A stretch of DNA of 64,000 nucleotides, taken from assembly GCF_030818655.1 (NCBI RefSeq), contig NZ_JAUTAN010000001.1:62001-126000 (forward strand), in the 5' to 3' direction. Source of the DNA: Nocardioides zeae. Its GTDB lineage: Bacteria > Actinomycetota > Actinomycetes > Propionibacteriales > Nocardioidaceae. A program made the position numbers and the translations under genes. The notes under the pieces were generated by a model. It saw nothing but the letters and a program-made list of their open reading frames with translations, made no database searches and was not told the DNA's origin. This document shows, one piece after another, positions 1 through 9,182 of this stretch (position 1 is its first letter; the number at the start of each line of letters is the position of its first letter).

Positions 1-1
1 G

Positions 2-535
2 AAGCACGTCGAGGACGCCGTGGCCAAGGGCGCGACGGTGCTCGCCGGCGGCCGGGCACGCCCCGACCTCGGTCCGTTCATGTTCGAGCCGACGATCCTC
101 GAGGGCGTCACGCCCGAGATGGCCTGCTTCGGCAGCGAGACCTTCGGGCCCGTGGTGGCGCTCTACCGCTTCAACGACGAGACCGAGGCGGTGGCCCGGG
201 CCAACGACGGGGAGTACGGCCTCAACGCGTCGATCTACAGCCGTGACGGCGAGCGCGCCCGCGCGCTGGCGCGTCGCATCGCGTGCGGCACGGTCAACGT
301 CAACGAGGCGTTCGCGGCGACGTTCGCGTCGCTCGGGGCCCCCATGGGCGGCATGCGGTCGTCGGGCATGGGTCGTCGCCAGGGCGCCGAGGGCCTCCTG
401 CGCTTCACCGAGACCCAGGCGGTGGCGACGCAGCGGGTGATGCCCATCGCGCCGTCCTTCGGTCTCTCCGACGAGTCCTACGCGAAGGCGATGAACCTCA
501 GCCTCCGGCTGCTGAAGAAGGCGGGTCGCGCGTGA
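2..535 (+). CDS. gabD2: Aldehyde dehydrogenase, C-terminal part (succinate-semialdehyde type)
   Basis: Partial gene: the reading frame is open at the left edge, and the last 177 residues are visible. The sequence has the C-terminal half of the NAD(P)-dependent aldehyde dehydrogenase fold: the SETFGPVVALYRF segment, the VNVNEAFAA segment that lines the substrate pocket, and APMGGMRSSGMGRRQGAEGL, which matches actinobacterial GabD2-like succinate-semialdehyde dehydrogenases (oxidation of succinate semialdehyde to succinate). The catalytic Cys and NAD-binding half lie outside the window. The stop overlaps the GTG start of the next gene (GTGA), so the two are translationally coupled. Substrate assignment is by family resemblance only. 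Confidence 0.8.
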   Translation, partial: KHVEDAVAKGATVLAGGRARPDLGPFMFEPTILEGVTPEMACFGSETFGPVVALYRFNDETEAVARANDGEYGLNASIYSRDGERARALARRIACGTVNVNEAFAATFASLGAPMGGMRSSGMGRRQGAEGLLRFTETQAVATQRVMPIAPSFGLSDESYAKAMNLSLRLLKKAGRA

Positions 536-2253
536 GCGGGTTCGACTACGACGTCCTCGTCGTCGGCTCCGGGTTCGGCGGGTCGGTCTCCGCGCTGCGC
601 CTGACGGAGAAGGGCTACAAGGTCGGGGTGCTCGAGGCGGGCGCCCGCTTCGAGGACGCCGACTTCGCGTCGACGTCGTTCGACATGAAGAAGTACCTCT
701 TCGCGCCGCAGGCCGGGTGCTACGGCATCCAGCGGATCGACGTCATCAAGGACTGCATGATCCTGGCGGGCGCCGGCGTCGGCGGGGGCTCGCTGGTCTA
801 CGCGAACACGCTCTACGAGCCGCTCGACGCGTTCTACGCCGACCCGTCCTGGTCCCACATCACCGACTGGAAGTCGGAGCTCGCGCCCTACTACGACCAG
901 GCCAAGCGGATGCTCGGCGTGGTCGAGAACCCCGTGCGCACGGCCAGCGACGACGTCATGCTCAAGGTCGCCGAGGAGATGGGGGTGGGTGACACCTTCC
1001 ACCCGACCCCTGTGGGCGTCTTCTTCGGCGGGCCCGAGCACGGCGGGGCCGAGCAGGGGGGCGTCGACGTCGAGGACCCGTTCTTCGGCGGGGCGGGGCC
1101 GCGCCGTACGACCTGCCGCAACTGCGGCGAGTGCATGACGGGCTGCCGCCACAACGCCAAGAACACGCTCGTGAAGAACTACCTCTACCTCGCGGAGCGG
1201 CTGGGCGCGACGGTCCACCCGCTGACGACGGTGACGCGGGTGCGCCCGCTGGCCGGCGGCGGCTACCGGGTGGACGTGCGCTGGACGAAGGCGAAGCTGT
1301 CGCGCCGCTCGGCGGTGCGCAGCTACACGGCCGAGCAGGTCGTCTTCTCCGCGGCCGCGCTGGGCACGCAGAAGCTGCTCCACCGGCTGAAGGCGACGGG
1401 CGACCTGCCCGGGGTCTCCGACCGGCTGGGCGTGCTGACGCGCACCAACTCGGAGTCGATCCTCGGGGCGCTCGCCCCGGACCTGTCGACCGACTACAGC
1501 AAGGGCGTCGCGATCACCTCGTCGTGGCACCCCGACCCGGTGACCCACATCGAGCCGGTGCGCTACGGCAAGGGCTCCAACGCGATGGCGCTCATGCAGA
1601 CGGTGCTCACGGACGGCGGCGGCCCCGGCCCGCGTTGGCAGACGTGGCTCAAGGAGCTGTGGCGGGAGCGCCGCAACGTGCTCGACCTCTACGACATGAA
1701 GCACTGGTCGGAGCGCACGGTGATCGCGCTCGTCATGCAGACGCTCGACAACTCGATCACGACGTTTCCGAAGCGCACCCCGTTCGGCTGGCGGCTGTCG
1801 TCGAAGCAGGGCCACGGTGCCCCGAACCCGACGTGGATCCCGATCGCCAACGAGGCGACCCGGCGCATCGCGGCCATGATCGGCGGCAAGCCGGGCGGCA
1901 CCGTGGGCGAGCCCTTCAACCGGCCGCTGACGGCGCACTTCATCGGCGGCTGCACGATCGGGGAGTCTCCGGAGACCGGTGTGGTGGACCCCTACCAGCG
2001 AATGTTCGGCCACCCCGGGCTCCACGTCGTGGACGGCTCCGCCATCTCGGCCAACCTCGGCGTGAACCCGTCGCTGACGATCACCGCCCAGGCCGAGCGC
2101 GCGATGGCCTTCTGGCCGAACAAGGGCGAGGCGGACGCGCGGCCGCCGCTGGGCGCGGCGTACGAGCGCGTCGGGGCGGTCGCGCCCCGTCGTCCGGCGG
2201 TCCCCGCCGAGGCGCCGGCGGCGCTCCGGCTGCCCATCGTCGGCGTCAGCTAG
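532..2253 (+). CDS. GMC-family FAD oxidoreductase (ChoD/cholesterol-oxidase-like)
   Basis: 573 residues from a GTG at 532 that overlaps the previous stop. The N-terminus has the FAD Rossmann motif GSGFGG (residues 12-17), and the C-terminus has AHFIGGCTIG and LGVNPSLTITA, the signature of the cholesterol-oxidase branch of GMC enzymes. Residues 195-205 read C-x2-C-x2-C-x3-C followed by RHNAKNT, a ferredoxin-like cysteine spacing. This branch (for example mycobacterial ChoD) lies near guaA/guaB in related genomes, and guaA follows here. It would oxidise a hydroxyl group on a sterol-like or other hydrophobic alcohol using FAD; the real substrate is unknown. No signal peptide is visible, so it is probably cytoplasmic. 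Confidence 0.85.
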   Translation: MSGFDYDVLVVGSGFGGSVSALRLTEKGYKVGVLEAGARFEDADFASTSFDMKKYLFAPQAGCYGIQRIDVIKDCMILAGAGVGGGSLVYANTLYEPLDAFYADPSWSHITDWKSELAPYYDQAKRMLGVVENPVRTASDDVMLKVAEEMGVGDTFHPTPVGVFFGGPEHGGAEQGGVDVEDPFFGGAGPRRTTCRNCGECMTGCRHNAKNTLVKNYLYLAERLGATVHPLTTVTRVRPLAGGGYRVDVRWTKAKLSRRSAVRSYTAEQVVFSAAALGTQKLLHRLKATGDLPGVSDRLGVLTRTNSESILGALAPDLSTDYSKGVAITSSWHPDPVTHIEPVRYGKGSNAMALMQTVLTDGGGPGPRWQTWLKELWRERRNVLDLYDMKHWSERTVIALVMQTLDNSITTFPKRTPFGWRLSSKQGHGAPNPTWIPIANEATRRIAAMIGGKPGGTVGEPFNRPLTAHFIGGCTIGESPETGVVDPYQRMFGHPGLHVVDGSAISANLGVNPSLTITAQAERAMAFWPNKGEADARPPLGAAYERVGAVAPRRPAVPAEAPAALRLPIVGVS

Positions 2254-2281
2254 AAAGAGATGGACGGGTGACGTAACCCAC

Positions 2282-2315
2282 GCCGGACCGACTCGTTGTG
2301 CTGGACGGGTCCGGC
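2282..2315 (+). terminator. Hairpin after the GMC oxidoreductase gene
   Basis: Perfect 8-bp stem GCCGGACC/GGTCCGGC around an 18-base loop, 29 bases after the GMC stop. There is no T-tract, so it could be a weak terminator or part of the guaA leader. Confidence 0.4.
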
Positions 2316-2428
2316 ACGTTAGCTCCCTCCCAGCCCGGGCCCGGTCGTCCTGGGCTGCACGCAGTCGACAGGACCGTCAGGGCCCGGCCACCCTCCCTCC
2401 CCGGCCGGGCCCTGACGCGTTTGCGGGC

Positions 2429-2434
2429 TAGACT
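2429..2434 (+). promoter_or_regulatory. -10 element for guaA
   Basis: TAGACT lies 35 bases before the guaA ATG and fits the actinobacterial TANNNT -10. A short hairpin (GCGGG/CCCGC) and the GAAAGG ribosome site follow in the leader. No convincing -35 is seen. Confidence 0.4.
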
Positions 2435-2468
2435 CCGCGGGTCCCCGCAGGCAAGTGAAAGGCCCTCG

Positions 2469-4034
2469 ATGTCGTCTGCCCCCGACCACGACCTCGTCCT
2501 GGTGGTCGACTTCGGCGCCCAGTACGCCCAGCTCATCGCGCGCCGCGTGCGCGAGGCGCGGGTCTACTCCGAGATCGTCCCGCACACGATGCCGGTCGCG
2601 GAGATGCTGGCGAAGCAGCCGGCGGCGATCATCCTGTCGGGCGGCCCCTCGAGCGTGTACGCCGAGGGAGCGCCCCGCATCGACGCGGACCTCTTCGCGG
2701 CGGGCACGCCCGTGTTCGGCATGTGCTACGGCTTCCAGCTGATGGCGCAGAACCTCGGCGGCACGGTGTCGCCGACCGGCGCGCGGGAGTACGGCCGCAC
2801 CCCGGTGACCGTGGGGGAGCCGGGCACGCTGCTCGCGGACCTGCCGGGCGAGCACCGCGTGTGGATGTCGCACGGCGACTCCGTCACCGCCGCCCCCGAG
2901 GGCTTCGCCGTGCTGGCGTCGACCGACGTGACACCGGTCGCCGCGTTCGAGAACACGGACCGGCGGCTCGCCGGCGTGCAGTGGCACCCCGAGGTCCTGC
3001 ACTCCGAGCACGGCCAGGAGGTGCTCGAGCGCTTCCTCGTCGACATCGCCGGCTGCCGCCAGACCTGGACGATGGTCAACATCGTCGAGGAGCAGGTGGA
3101 GCGCATCCGCGCCGAGGTCGGCGACGCCCGCGTCATCTCGGCGCTCTCGGGCGGCGTCGACTCCGCGGTCTCGACGGCACTCGTGCAGCGCGCCATCGGC
3201 GACCAGCTCACCGCCGTCTTCGTCGACCACGGCCTGCTCCGCGAAGGTGAGGCCGAGCAGGTCAAGCAGGACTACGTGGCCGCGACCGGCGTCGACCTCA
3301 AGGTCGTCGACGCCCGCGAGCAGTTCCTCGGCCACCTCGCCGGGGTCACCGACCCGGAGACGAAGCGCAAGATCATCGGGCGCGAGTTCATCCGCGTCTT
3401 CGAGGCCGCCGAGCGCGAGGTGCTGGCGACGCCGGGCCCGCCGGTCAAGTTCCTCGTGCAGGGCACGCTCTACCCCGACGTCGTCGAGTCGGGCGGCGGC
3501 GCCGGCACGTCCAACATCAAGAGCCACCACAACGTGGGCGGGCTGCCGGAGGACCTCGAGTTCTCCCTCATCGAGCCGCTGCGCACCCTGTTCAAGGACG
3601 AGGTGCGCGAGGTGGGGCGCCAGCTCGGCATCCCCGAGGCCATCGTCGCCCGCCACCCGTTCCCCGGGCCGGGTCTGGCGATCCGCATCATCGGCGCGGT
3701 CGACGAGGAGCGCCTCGCGATCCTCCGCGCGGCCGACGCCATCGTGCGGCAGGAGACGACGGCCGCCGGCCTCGACGGCGAGATCTGGCAGTTCCCCGTC
3801 GTGCTCCTCGCCGACGTGCGCTCGGTCGGCGTGCAGGGCGACGGCCGCACCTACGGTCACCCCGTCGTGCTGCGCCCCGTCTCCAGCGAGGACGCCATGA
3901 CGGCCGACTGGACCCGGCTGCCGTACGACGTGCTCGAGCGCATCTCGACCCGCATCACCAACGAGGTGGCCGAGGTCAACCGCGTCGTGCTCGACGTGAC
4001 GAGCAAGCCGCCGGGCACGATCGAGTGGGAGTGA
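2469..4034 (+). CDS. guaA: GMP synthase (glutamine-hydrolysing)
   Basis: 521 residues, the usual GuaA length. It converts XMP, ATP and glutamine to GMP in the cytoplasm. The N-terminal class I amidotransferase domain has the nucleophile in GMCYGFQ (Cys86) and GVQWHPE (His173, Glu175). The ATP-pyrophosphatase domain has the P-loop SGGVDS (residues 227-232), and the conserved end KPPGTIEWE is complete. The ATG at 2469 is chosen over the upstream open frame because GAAAGG sits just before it and homologues begin at this point. It is probably transcribed alone from a promoter near 2430. Confidence 0.97.
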   Translation: MSSAPDHDLVLVVDFGAQYAQLIARRVREARVYSEIVPHTMPVAEMLAKQPAAIILSGGPSSVYAEGAPRIDADLFAAGTPVFGMCYGFQLMAQNLGGTVSPTGAREYGRTPVTVGEPGTLLADLPGEHRVWMSHGDSVTAAPEGFAVLASTDVTPVAAFENTDRRLAGVQWHPEVLHSEHGQEVLERFLVDIAGCRQTWTMVNIVEEQVERIRAEVGDARVISALSGGVDSAVSTALVQRAIGDQLTAVFVDHGLLREGEAEQVKQDYVAATGVDLKVVDAREQFLGHLAGVTDPETKRKIIGREFIRVFEAAEREVLATPGPPVKFLVQGTLYPDVVESGGGAGTSNIKSHHNVGGLPEDLEFSLIEPLRTLFKDEVREVGRQLGIPEAIVARHPFPGPGLAIRIIGAVDEERLAILRAADAIVRQETTAAGLDGEIWQFPVVLLADVRSVGVQGDGRTYGHPVVLRPVSSEDAMTADWTRLPYDVLERISTRITNEVAEVNRVVLDVTSKPPGTIEWE

Positions 4035-4055
4035 CCGCGGCCCCTCGGGCGTAGC

Positions 4056-4430
4056 TCAGTGGCGGCCGCGGGCCCGGCGCGGCTCGCGGCCGACCTCCTT
4101 GCGCGTGCGGCGCCGGAGCTGCCAGATCCGCAACGAGCCGGCGATCGCGGTGAGCAGGATGCCCGCGGCGGTGGCGATCAGCAGCGAGACGGCGAGCGGG
4201 GCCCGGCCCTCGAAGCCGAAGAACTGCACCGTGGTCTGCTCCGTGTTCTGCGCGATGAACACGACGAGCAGGAGCAGGAGCACGCCGAGCGCGACGGCAC
4301 CGACCCAGAGACCGCTCGTGCGGGAGGCCCGCAGGGGGTCGTCGTGGGGACGCTCGGCGTCCTTCGGGGGCGGCGGAGTGCTCGGGGGAACGGCGGGGTC
4401 GCCGGCGGGGGACGCCTGGGGGACGGTCAT
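4056..4430 (-). CDS. LapA-domain (DUF1049-like) small membrane protein
   Basis: 124 residues. A proline-rich N-terminal tail (residues 1-35) is followed by two hydrophobic helices (about 44-64 and 80-103) joined by QNTEQTTVQFFGFEGRAPLA, the hallmark of the LapA/DUF1049 family, and a basic C-terminus. In proteobacteria LapA helps regulate lipopolysaccharide assembly; actinobacteria lack LPS and the function here is unknown. The gene converges on guaA with a 21-bp gap. The ATG follows TAGATT by 7 bases, so the mRNA is probably leaderless. Confidence 0.8.
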   Translation of the reverse strand: MTVPQASPAGDPAVPPSTPPPPKDAERPHDDPLRASRTSGLWVGAVALGVLLLLLVVFIAQNTEQTTVQFFGFEGRAPLAVSLLIATAAGILLTAIAGSLRIWQLRRRTRKEVGREPRRARGRH

Positions 4431-4437
4431 GCCGTCG

Positions 4438-4443
4438 AATCTA
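4438..4443 (-). promoter_or_regulatory. Leaderless-type -10 for the LapA-like gene
   Basis: TAGATT on the minus strand, 7 bases before the ATG at 4430, with no Shine-Dalgarno sequence between. Confidence 0.5.
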
Positions 4444-4536
4444 GCCGCGTCGGCGGCGGAACCGGAGGGAGCGGCCCGGAGGGGCGGCGTGTCCGAAGGG
4501 TGGGCGTGACCCCGCGGGGACCGATGCCACCCCTAA

Positions 4537-4557
4537 TGTCGATCGAGTTACTCGACA
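4537..4557. promoter_or_regulatory. Palindromic candidate operator before the flavin monooxygenase gene
   Basis: The 21-bp site has outer arms TGTCGA/TCGACA and an inner perfect palindrome CGAGT-T-ACTCG (4544-4554). It ends 19 bases before the start codon and would overlap the promoter or leader. Confidence 0.4.
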
Positions 4558-4576
4558 TGGGGTGGGAGGGCATCAC

Positions 4577-5923
4577 GTGAGCAGCGCACGTCCCGACGGT
4601 CGGCACGTCTTCCTCGCGGCCGCGATCAACGGCGCCGGGTGGTCCCGGGCGGCCGCGCGGTGGCCCGGCACGCGATGGAACCGGTTCAACGACGTCGCGC
4701 ACTATCGCGAGGCGGCCGAGATCGCGCGTCGTGGCGTGCTCGACGCGGTCTTCGTGTCGGACCATCCGGCCCTGTCGTCGTTCGGGCTCGAGGGTGGACC
4801 GCCGCACAGCCTCGACCCGATCCCGCTCTTCGCCGCGCTCGCCGCGAGCGTGCCGGACGTCGGCTTCGTGCTGACGGCCTCGACCACCTACAACTCGCCC
4901 TACAACCTCGCACGCCGGCTCGCCACGCTCGACGCGATCTCCGGCGGCCGACTGGTGTGGAACGCCGTCTCCAGCTTCAACCCCGACGTGGCCGCCAACT
5001 TCGGCGCGGCGCCGCTGCCGCCACGCCCCGAGCGCTACCGGCGCGCCGACGAGTTCCTCCGCGTCGTCAAGGAGCTGTGGCTCTCGTGGGACGCGCCGGT
5101 CGGCCCGGCGCCCGCGGGACCGCTCTGGGATGCGTCGTCGGCGCGGGTGCTCGACCACCACGGCGAGTTCTTCGACGTGCGCGGCCCGCTCAACGTCCCC
5201 GTCGGGCCCCAGGGCCATCCGGTGATCTCCCAGGCCGGCGCGTCGGAGTCCGGGCTCGACTTCGCCGCCCGTCACGCCGAGATCGTCTACGCGTCGCTCG
5301 CGGGCGCGGCTGCCGCGCGGGCCTTCCGCGACGACGTGCGGCGCCGTGCCGCCGCGCACGGTCGGGACCCCGACCACCTCCGCTTCGTGCCCGGGCTCCA
5401 CGTGGTCGTGGCCCCGACCCGGGCGCAGGCGGAGCGGCGCCACGAGGCGGTCCGGGGCGCGCGGGACGAGGAGGAGCTGATCGCCCGGTTCCGGGCCGCG
5501 CACCTCCCGGAGAACGACGTGACCCGCCACGTCGGTCCCGACACCGTGCTCGACCCGGCCTGGTTCCCCACCGAGGAGCGCGAGGGCACCGCCACCGGCC
5601 ACCTCAAGGGCATCGCCGAGCTCGTCGCCGAGGAGGAGCTGACGCTGCGCCGGCTCGTCCGGCGGGTCGAGGGCGGGCACCGCCTGGTCGTCGGGACGGC
5701 GGAGGACGTCGCCGTCGGGATCCTCGAGTGGTGGGAGGGCGGCCTGGCCGACGGCTTCCACCTGCAGCTGCCGATCCTCAACGAGGACCTGACGACCTTC
5801 GTCGACGAGGTCGTCCCGATCCTCCGGGCCGCCGGTGCCGTGCCACGGGCCTACGACGGCAGCACCATCCGGGAGCGGCTCGGGCTCCCCGACCCGCGTC
5901 CCGTCCCGGCGACGGCGGGGTGA
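4577..5923 (+). CDS. LLM-class flavin-dependent monooxygenase, NtaA/SnaA/DszA family
   Basis: 448 residues. The start GTG at 4577 follows a GGGAGGG ribosome site by about 6 bases; an earlier in-frame GTG at 4562 lies upstream of that site and is less likely. Family features include HVFLAAAINGAGW near the N-terminus, the TASTTYNSPYNLARRLATLD segment, SGGRLVWNAVSS and ISQAGASESG. These are typical of the two-component FMNH2-dependent monooxygenases that act on nitrilotriacetate, dibenzothiophene sulfone or related substrates. No reductase partner is adjacent, so a reductase elsewhere must supply FMNH2. The substrate cannot be read from the sequence. A palindrome just upstream suggests repressor control. 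Confidence 0.87.
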   Translation: MSSARPDGRHVFLAAAINGAGWSRAAARWPGTRWNRFNDVAHYREAAEIARRGVLDAVFVSDHPALSSFGLEGGPPHSLDPIPLFAALAASVPDVGFVLTASTTYNSPYNLARRLATLDAISGGRLVWNAVSSFNPDVAANFGAAPLPPRPERYRRADEFLRVVKELWLSWDAPVGPAPAGPLWDASSARVLDHHGEFFDVRGPLNVPVGPQGHPVISQAGASESGLDFAARHAEIVYASLAGAAAARAFRDDVRRRAAAHGRDPDHLRFVPGLHVVVAPTRAQAERRHEAVRGARDEEELIARFRAAHLPENDVTRHVGPDTVLDPAWFPTEEREGTATGHLKGIAELVAEEELTLRRLVRRVEGGHRLVVGTAEDVAVGILEWWEGGLADGFHLQLPILNEDLTTFVDEVVPILRAAGAVPRAYDGSTIRERLGLPDPRPVPATAG

Positions 5924-5936
5924 GGGCCGGGCGGGC

Positions 5937-7122
5937 CTACGGCAGCAGCAGGTCCGTCAGCTCCGCGGCCAGCAGCACGGCGCCGACCAGGGAGGCGCGC
6001 TCGCCCCAGCTCGGACAGCGCCACGGGCGTCGTCGCGACGGCGTCGAGCACGTGGCGGCGCAGCTCGCGGCGTACCGACTCCAGGAGCAGGTCGCCCGCC
6101 CGCGCCATGTCGCCCCCCACCACGAGCACGCCCGGGTTCATCAGGTTGACGACGCTGGCGAGCCCCCAGCCGATGTGGCGGCCCGCGTCCTCGAGCGAGC
6201 GCTGGGCGGAGACGTTGCCGGACCGCGCCGCGGCGACGACGTCGTCGAGCGTGGCGCCGGGCAGCTGGTCGGCCATCATCGCGAGCACGCTGCCGACGGA
6301 GGCGTAGGCCTCGAGGCACCCGCGGCTGCCGCAGCGGCAGACCGGACCGCGCTCGTCGAGGGTCAGGTGCCCGATCTCGCCGGCGGCACCGCCGGAGCCG
6401 TGGAAGAGCCGGTTGTCGATGACGATGCCCGCGCCGACGCCCGAGGAGATCTTGACGAAGAACGAGCTGTCCTCGCCCCGGGCGACGCCGAGCCGGTGCT
6501 CGGCGAGGGCACCGAGGTTGGCGTCGTTCTCGACGGTGACGGGCACCCCGAACGCCTCCTCGCACGCCGCGAGCGCGTCCACCCCGACCCAGCCGGGGAG
6601 GATCGCCGCGGCCGCGACGACGCGTTGGTTGATGGGGGCCGGCAGGCCGGTCGCCACGGTGCGCAGGGCGGTGCGGTCGAGGCCCTCGGCGGCGAGCAGC
6701 TCGTCGAGGAGGGTGGTGGCGATCGCGAGGCCCTCGGTGTGCGAGTGGGTGGGGGAGAGGCGCTGACGCCTCTCCGCCACGAGGTGCCCGGTCACGTCGC
6801 CGAGGGCGACCGCGACGTGGCTGTGGCCGAAGTCGACGCCCGCGACGAGACCGGCGCCGGGGGCGAGGCGCACGACGGTGCCCCGGCGGCCGCTGCCGGG
6901 CTCCGTCGCCACGAGGCCGGCCGCGGCCAGGTCGCGGATGATGTTGGAGACCGTGGCGGGTGCCAGCCCGGTGACGCGCGCCAGCTCCGCCTGGGTCGGG
7001 GGCGGGGCGTCGTCGACCTCGGCCCCGGCCGCCCGCAGCACGTCCAGCACCCGCCGTTGGTTGGCGGTGCGCAGCGTGGCGGTCGAGCCGGGCGCGGCGG
7101 GGCGGAGGTCGGGGGTGGACAC
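5937..7122 (-). CDS. ROK-family transcriptional regulator (XylR-like), frameshifted near its end
   Basis: An N-terminal winged helix (TQAELARVTGLAPATVSNII) is followed by a ROK sugar-kinase-like domain with DFGHSHVAVALGD and the zinc motif CRCGSRGCLEAY. The GTG at 7122 is preferred because STPDLRP is the usual ROK N-terminus and AGGGTG precedes it; a GTG at 7149 is possible. After VALSELG the frame breaks at a C4 run at 6004-6007. Dropping one base restores ERASLVGAVLLAAELTDLLLP and a stop at 5937; read as given, the frame runs on to 5851 with nonsense. It is divergent from xylFGH, so it probably represses that operon in response to xylose. Confidence 0.85.
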
Positions 7123-7154
7123 GGGCGTCACCCTGACGTGTGACGCCACGAACC

Positions 7155-7225
7155 GTCAAGAGATGTTGTCAAACGGGCCCGAAAACTGGTCGGTAACGAT
7201 TTTGCGTTCATGTCTTGACGACAAG
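7155..7225. promoter_or_regulatory. Candidate ROK operators in the regulator/xylF intergenic region
   Basis: GTCAAGA (7155-7161) is matched by its inverse TCTTGAC (7213-7219). The latter is part of the palindrome CTTG-ACGA-CAAG (7214-7225), and TTGTCAA lies at 7166-7172. These AT-rich sites sit between the divergent genes, where ROK repressors commonly bind. Confidence 0.4.
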
Positions 7226-7296
7226 GCCTGTGGCGCACAACACTCCGAGCGTCACCACGCGACGGTGCTGTCGCACCCGGTCCACGAGGAGAGTCC

Positions 7297-8370
7297 ATGT
7301 CCAGCAGCAAGCTCAAGCGCGGCGTCGTCAGCACGGCCGCGATCGTCGTGGGGGTCGGCCTGCTGGCCGCCTGCGGCGCCAACGACGCCCAGGAGGGCGA
7401 CAGCGACACCAAGGTCATCGCGCTCCTGCTGCCGGAGTCGAGCACCACGCGCTACGAGGCCTTCGACAAGCCGCTCTTCGAGGCCAAGGTGCAGGACGTC
7501 TGCGGCGACGAGTGCGAGGTCGTCTACTTCAACGCCGACCAGGACGAGGCGAAGCAGACCCAGCAGGTCGACTCGGCCATCTCCCAGAACGCCGACGTCA
7601 TCGTGCTCGACCCGGTCAACGGTGCCGGCGCGGGCGGCATGGTCCGCACCGCGCAGGAGTCGGGCGCCGAGGTCATCGCCTACGACCGCTTCATCGAGGG
7701 CGCGGACTACTACCTCTCCTTCGACAACGAGACCGTCGGCCGCATGCAGGGTGAGGCGCTCGTCGAGGCCACCGGTGGCACGGGCGGCATCCTCATGCTC
7801 AACGGCGCACCCAGTGACCCCAACGCCGCGCAGTTCAAGTCGGGTGCCCACGAGGCGATCGACGCGAGCGGCCTCGAGGTGCTGGCGGAGTACGACAACC
7901 CCGACTGGAGCCCCGACAACGCCCGCACCTGGACCACCGACCAGCTGGCGCGCTTCGACGCCGGCGACATCGCGGGCGTGTACGCCGCGAACGACGGCCA
8001 GGCCGGCGGTGTCATCGCCGCGCTGACCGGCGCGGGCGTCGACCCGACCGCGCTGCCGCCGATCACGGGCCAGGACGCGGAGCTCGCCGCCATCCAGCGC
8101 ATCGTCGCCGGTGAGCAGGCCATGACGATCTACAAGCCGATCAAGGTCGAGGCCGAGAAGGCCGCCGAGGTCGCCGTGGCGCTCGCGAAGGGCGAGGACG
8201 TCGGCGAGACGACCGACTACGAGGGCGTCGACTCCTTCATCTTCGACCCGATCGTCGTCACGGCGGACAACGTCAACGACACCGTCATCGCCGACGGCTT
8301 CTACTCGGTCGAGGACATCTGCACCGCGGACTACGCCGACGCCTGCACCGCCGCCGGCATCGGGGCGTGA
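7297..8370 (+). CDS. xylF: Xylose-type ABC transporter substrate-binding lipoprotein
   Basis: 357 residues. A lipoprotein signal ends in LLAAC (Cys about residue 26), so the protein is tethered outside the membrane. The sugar-binding fold has strong XylF features: VIAYDRFIEGADYYLSFDNETVG, VYAANDGQAGG and ITGQDAELAAIQRI. It binds a pentose or related monosaccharide and delivers it to XylGH. GAGGAGAG precedes the ATG. It is the first gene of a three-gene operon divergent from the ROK regulator. The preferred sugar (xylose versus another aldose) is inferred from similarity. Confidence 0.87.
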   Translation: MSSSKLKRGVVSTAAIVVGVGLLAACGANDAQEGDSDTKVIALLLPESSTTRYEAFDKPLFEAKVQDVCGDECEVVYFNADQDEAKQTQQVDSAISQNADVIVLDPVNGAGAGGMVRTAQESGAEVIAYDRFIEGADYYLSFDNETVGRMQGEALVEATGGTGGILMLNGAPSDPNAAQFKSGAHEAIDASGLEVLAEYDNPDWSPDNARTWTTDQLARFDAGDIAGVYAANDGQAGGVIAALTGAGVDPTALPPITGQDAELAAIQRIVAGEQAMTIYKPIKVEAEKAAEVAVALAKGEDVGETTDYEGVDSFIFDPIVVTADNVNDTVIADGFYSVEDICTADYADACTAAGIGA

Positions 8371-9182
8371 GCTCGGCCGTGGAGCTCAGCACGACGACCC
8401 GCGCAGCGGCGGGGTCCGCCCTGTCGCTGCGCGGGGTCAGCAAGCGGTTCGGCGCCGTCCAGGCGCTCTCCGCCATCGACCTCGACGTCGCCAAGGGCGA
8501 GGTCGTGGCCCTCGTCGGCGACAACGGCGCCGGCAAGTCGACGCTGGTGAAGATCATCTCCGGCGTCTACCAGCCCGACGGCGGCACGATCACCCTCGAC
8601 GGCCGCGAGGTCGTCGTGGGTGGTCCCCGCCAGGCGCAGAAGCTCGGCATCGCGACCGTGTTCCAGGACCTGGCGCTGTGCGACAACCTCGACGTCGTCG
8701 CCAACCTGTTCCTCGGTCGCGAGCGCACCGCGGGCGGTCTGCTCCTCGACGAGGTCCACATGGAGCAGGAGGCGTGGCGGCTGCTGCGCCGCCTCTCCGC
8801 CAAGATCCCGTCGGTCCGCATCCCCATCGCGGCGCTCTCGGGCGGCCAGCGGCAGACCGTCGCCATCGCCCGCAGCCTGGTGGGCGACCCCGGCATCGTC
8901 ATCCTCGACGAGCCGACCGCCGCGCTCGGCGTCGCCCAGACCGCGGAGGTGCTCTCCCTCGTGGGGCGCCTGCGCGAGACCGGCCTCGGCGTCATCCTCG
9001 TCAGCCACAACATGGCCGACGTGCTGGCCGTGGCCGACCGCATCGAGGTGCTCCGCCTCGGCCGCAACGCGGCGCGCTTCGACGCCGCCGACGTGACCAC
9101 CGAGCAGCTCGTCGCCGCGATCACCGGTGCCGGGGAGCGCCCGGCCCATCCCTCCGACTCGCCCGCAGGAGCCCGCCCATGA
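8367..9182 (+). CDS. xylG: Sugar ABC transporter ATP-binding protein (XylG/FrcA-like)
   Basis: 271 residues with a single ABC domain, unlike the double-domain XylG of enterobacteria. It has Walker A GDNGAGKST, signature LSGGQRQTVAIAR and Walker B VILDEPTAALG, then the His of the H-loop in LVSHNMADV. It energises uptake through the following permease. The GTG overlaps the xylF stop (GTGA), and its own stop overlaps the permease ATG, so all three genes are translationally coupled. Confidence 0.87.
   Translation: MSSAVELSTTTRAAAGSALSLRGVSKRFGAVQALSAIDLDVAKGEVVALVGDNGAGKSTLVKIISGVYQPDGGTITLDGREVVVGGPRQAQKLGIATVFQDLALCDNLDVVANLFLGRERTAGGLLLDEVHMEQEAWRLLRRLSAKIPSVRIPIAALSGGQRQTVAIARSLVGDPGIVILDEPTAALGVAQTAEVLSLVGRLRETGLGVILVSHNMADVLAVADRIEVLRLGRNAARFDAADVTTEQLVAAITGAGERPAHPSDSPAGARP

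Noticed and set aside
478..2025. Long open frame opposite the GMC oxidoreductase (and similar frames opposite guaA, psuK, FN3 and Tad genes)
   Set aside because: Products are Arg/Ala/Gly/Pro-rich shadows of high-GC coding on the other strand, with no domain or start signal.
4047..4066. tRNA-like string GGGCGTAGCTCAGTGG
   Set aside because: It resembles the 5' end of a tRNA, but no anticodon arm, T-loop or matching acceptor strand follows; the TCA is the stop of the minus-strand LapA-like gene.
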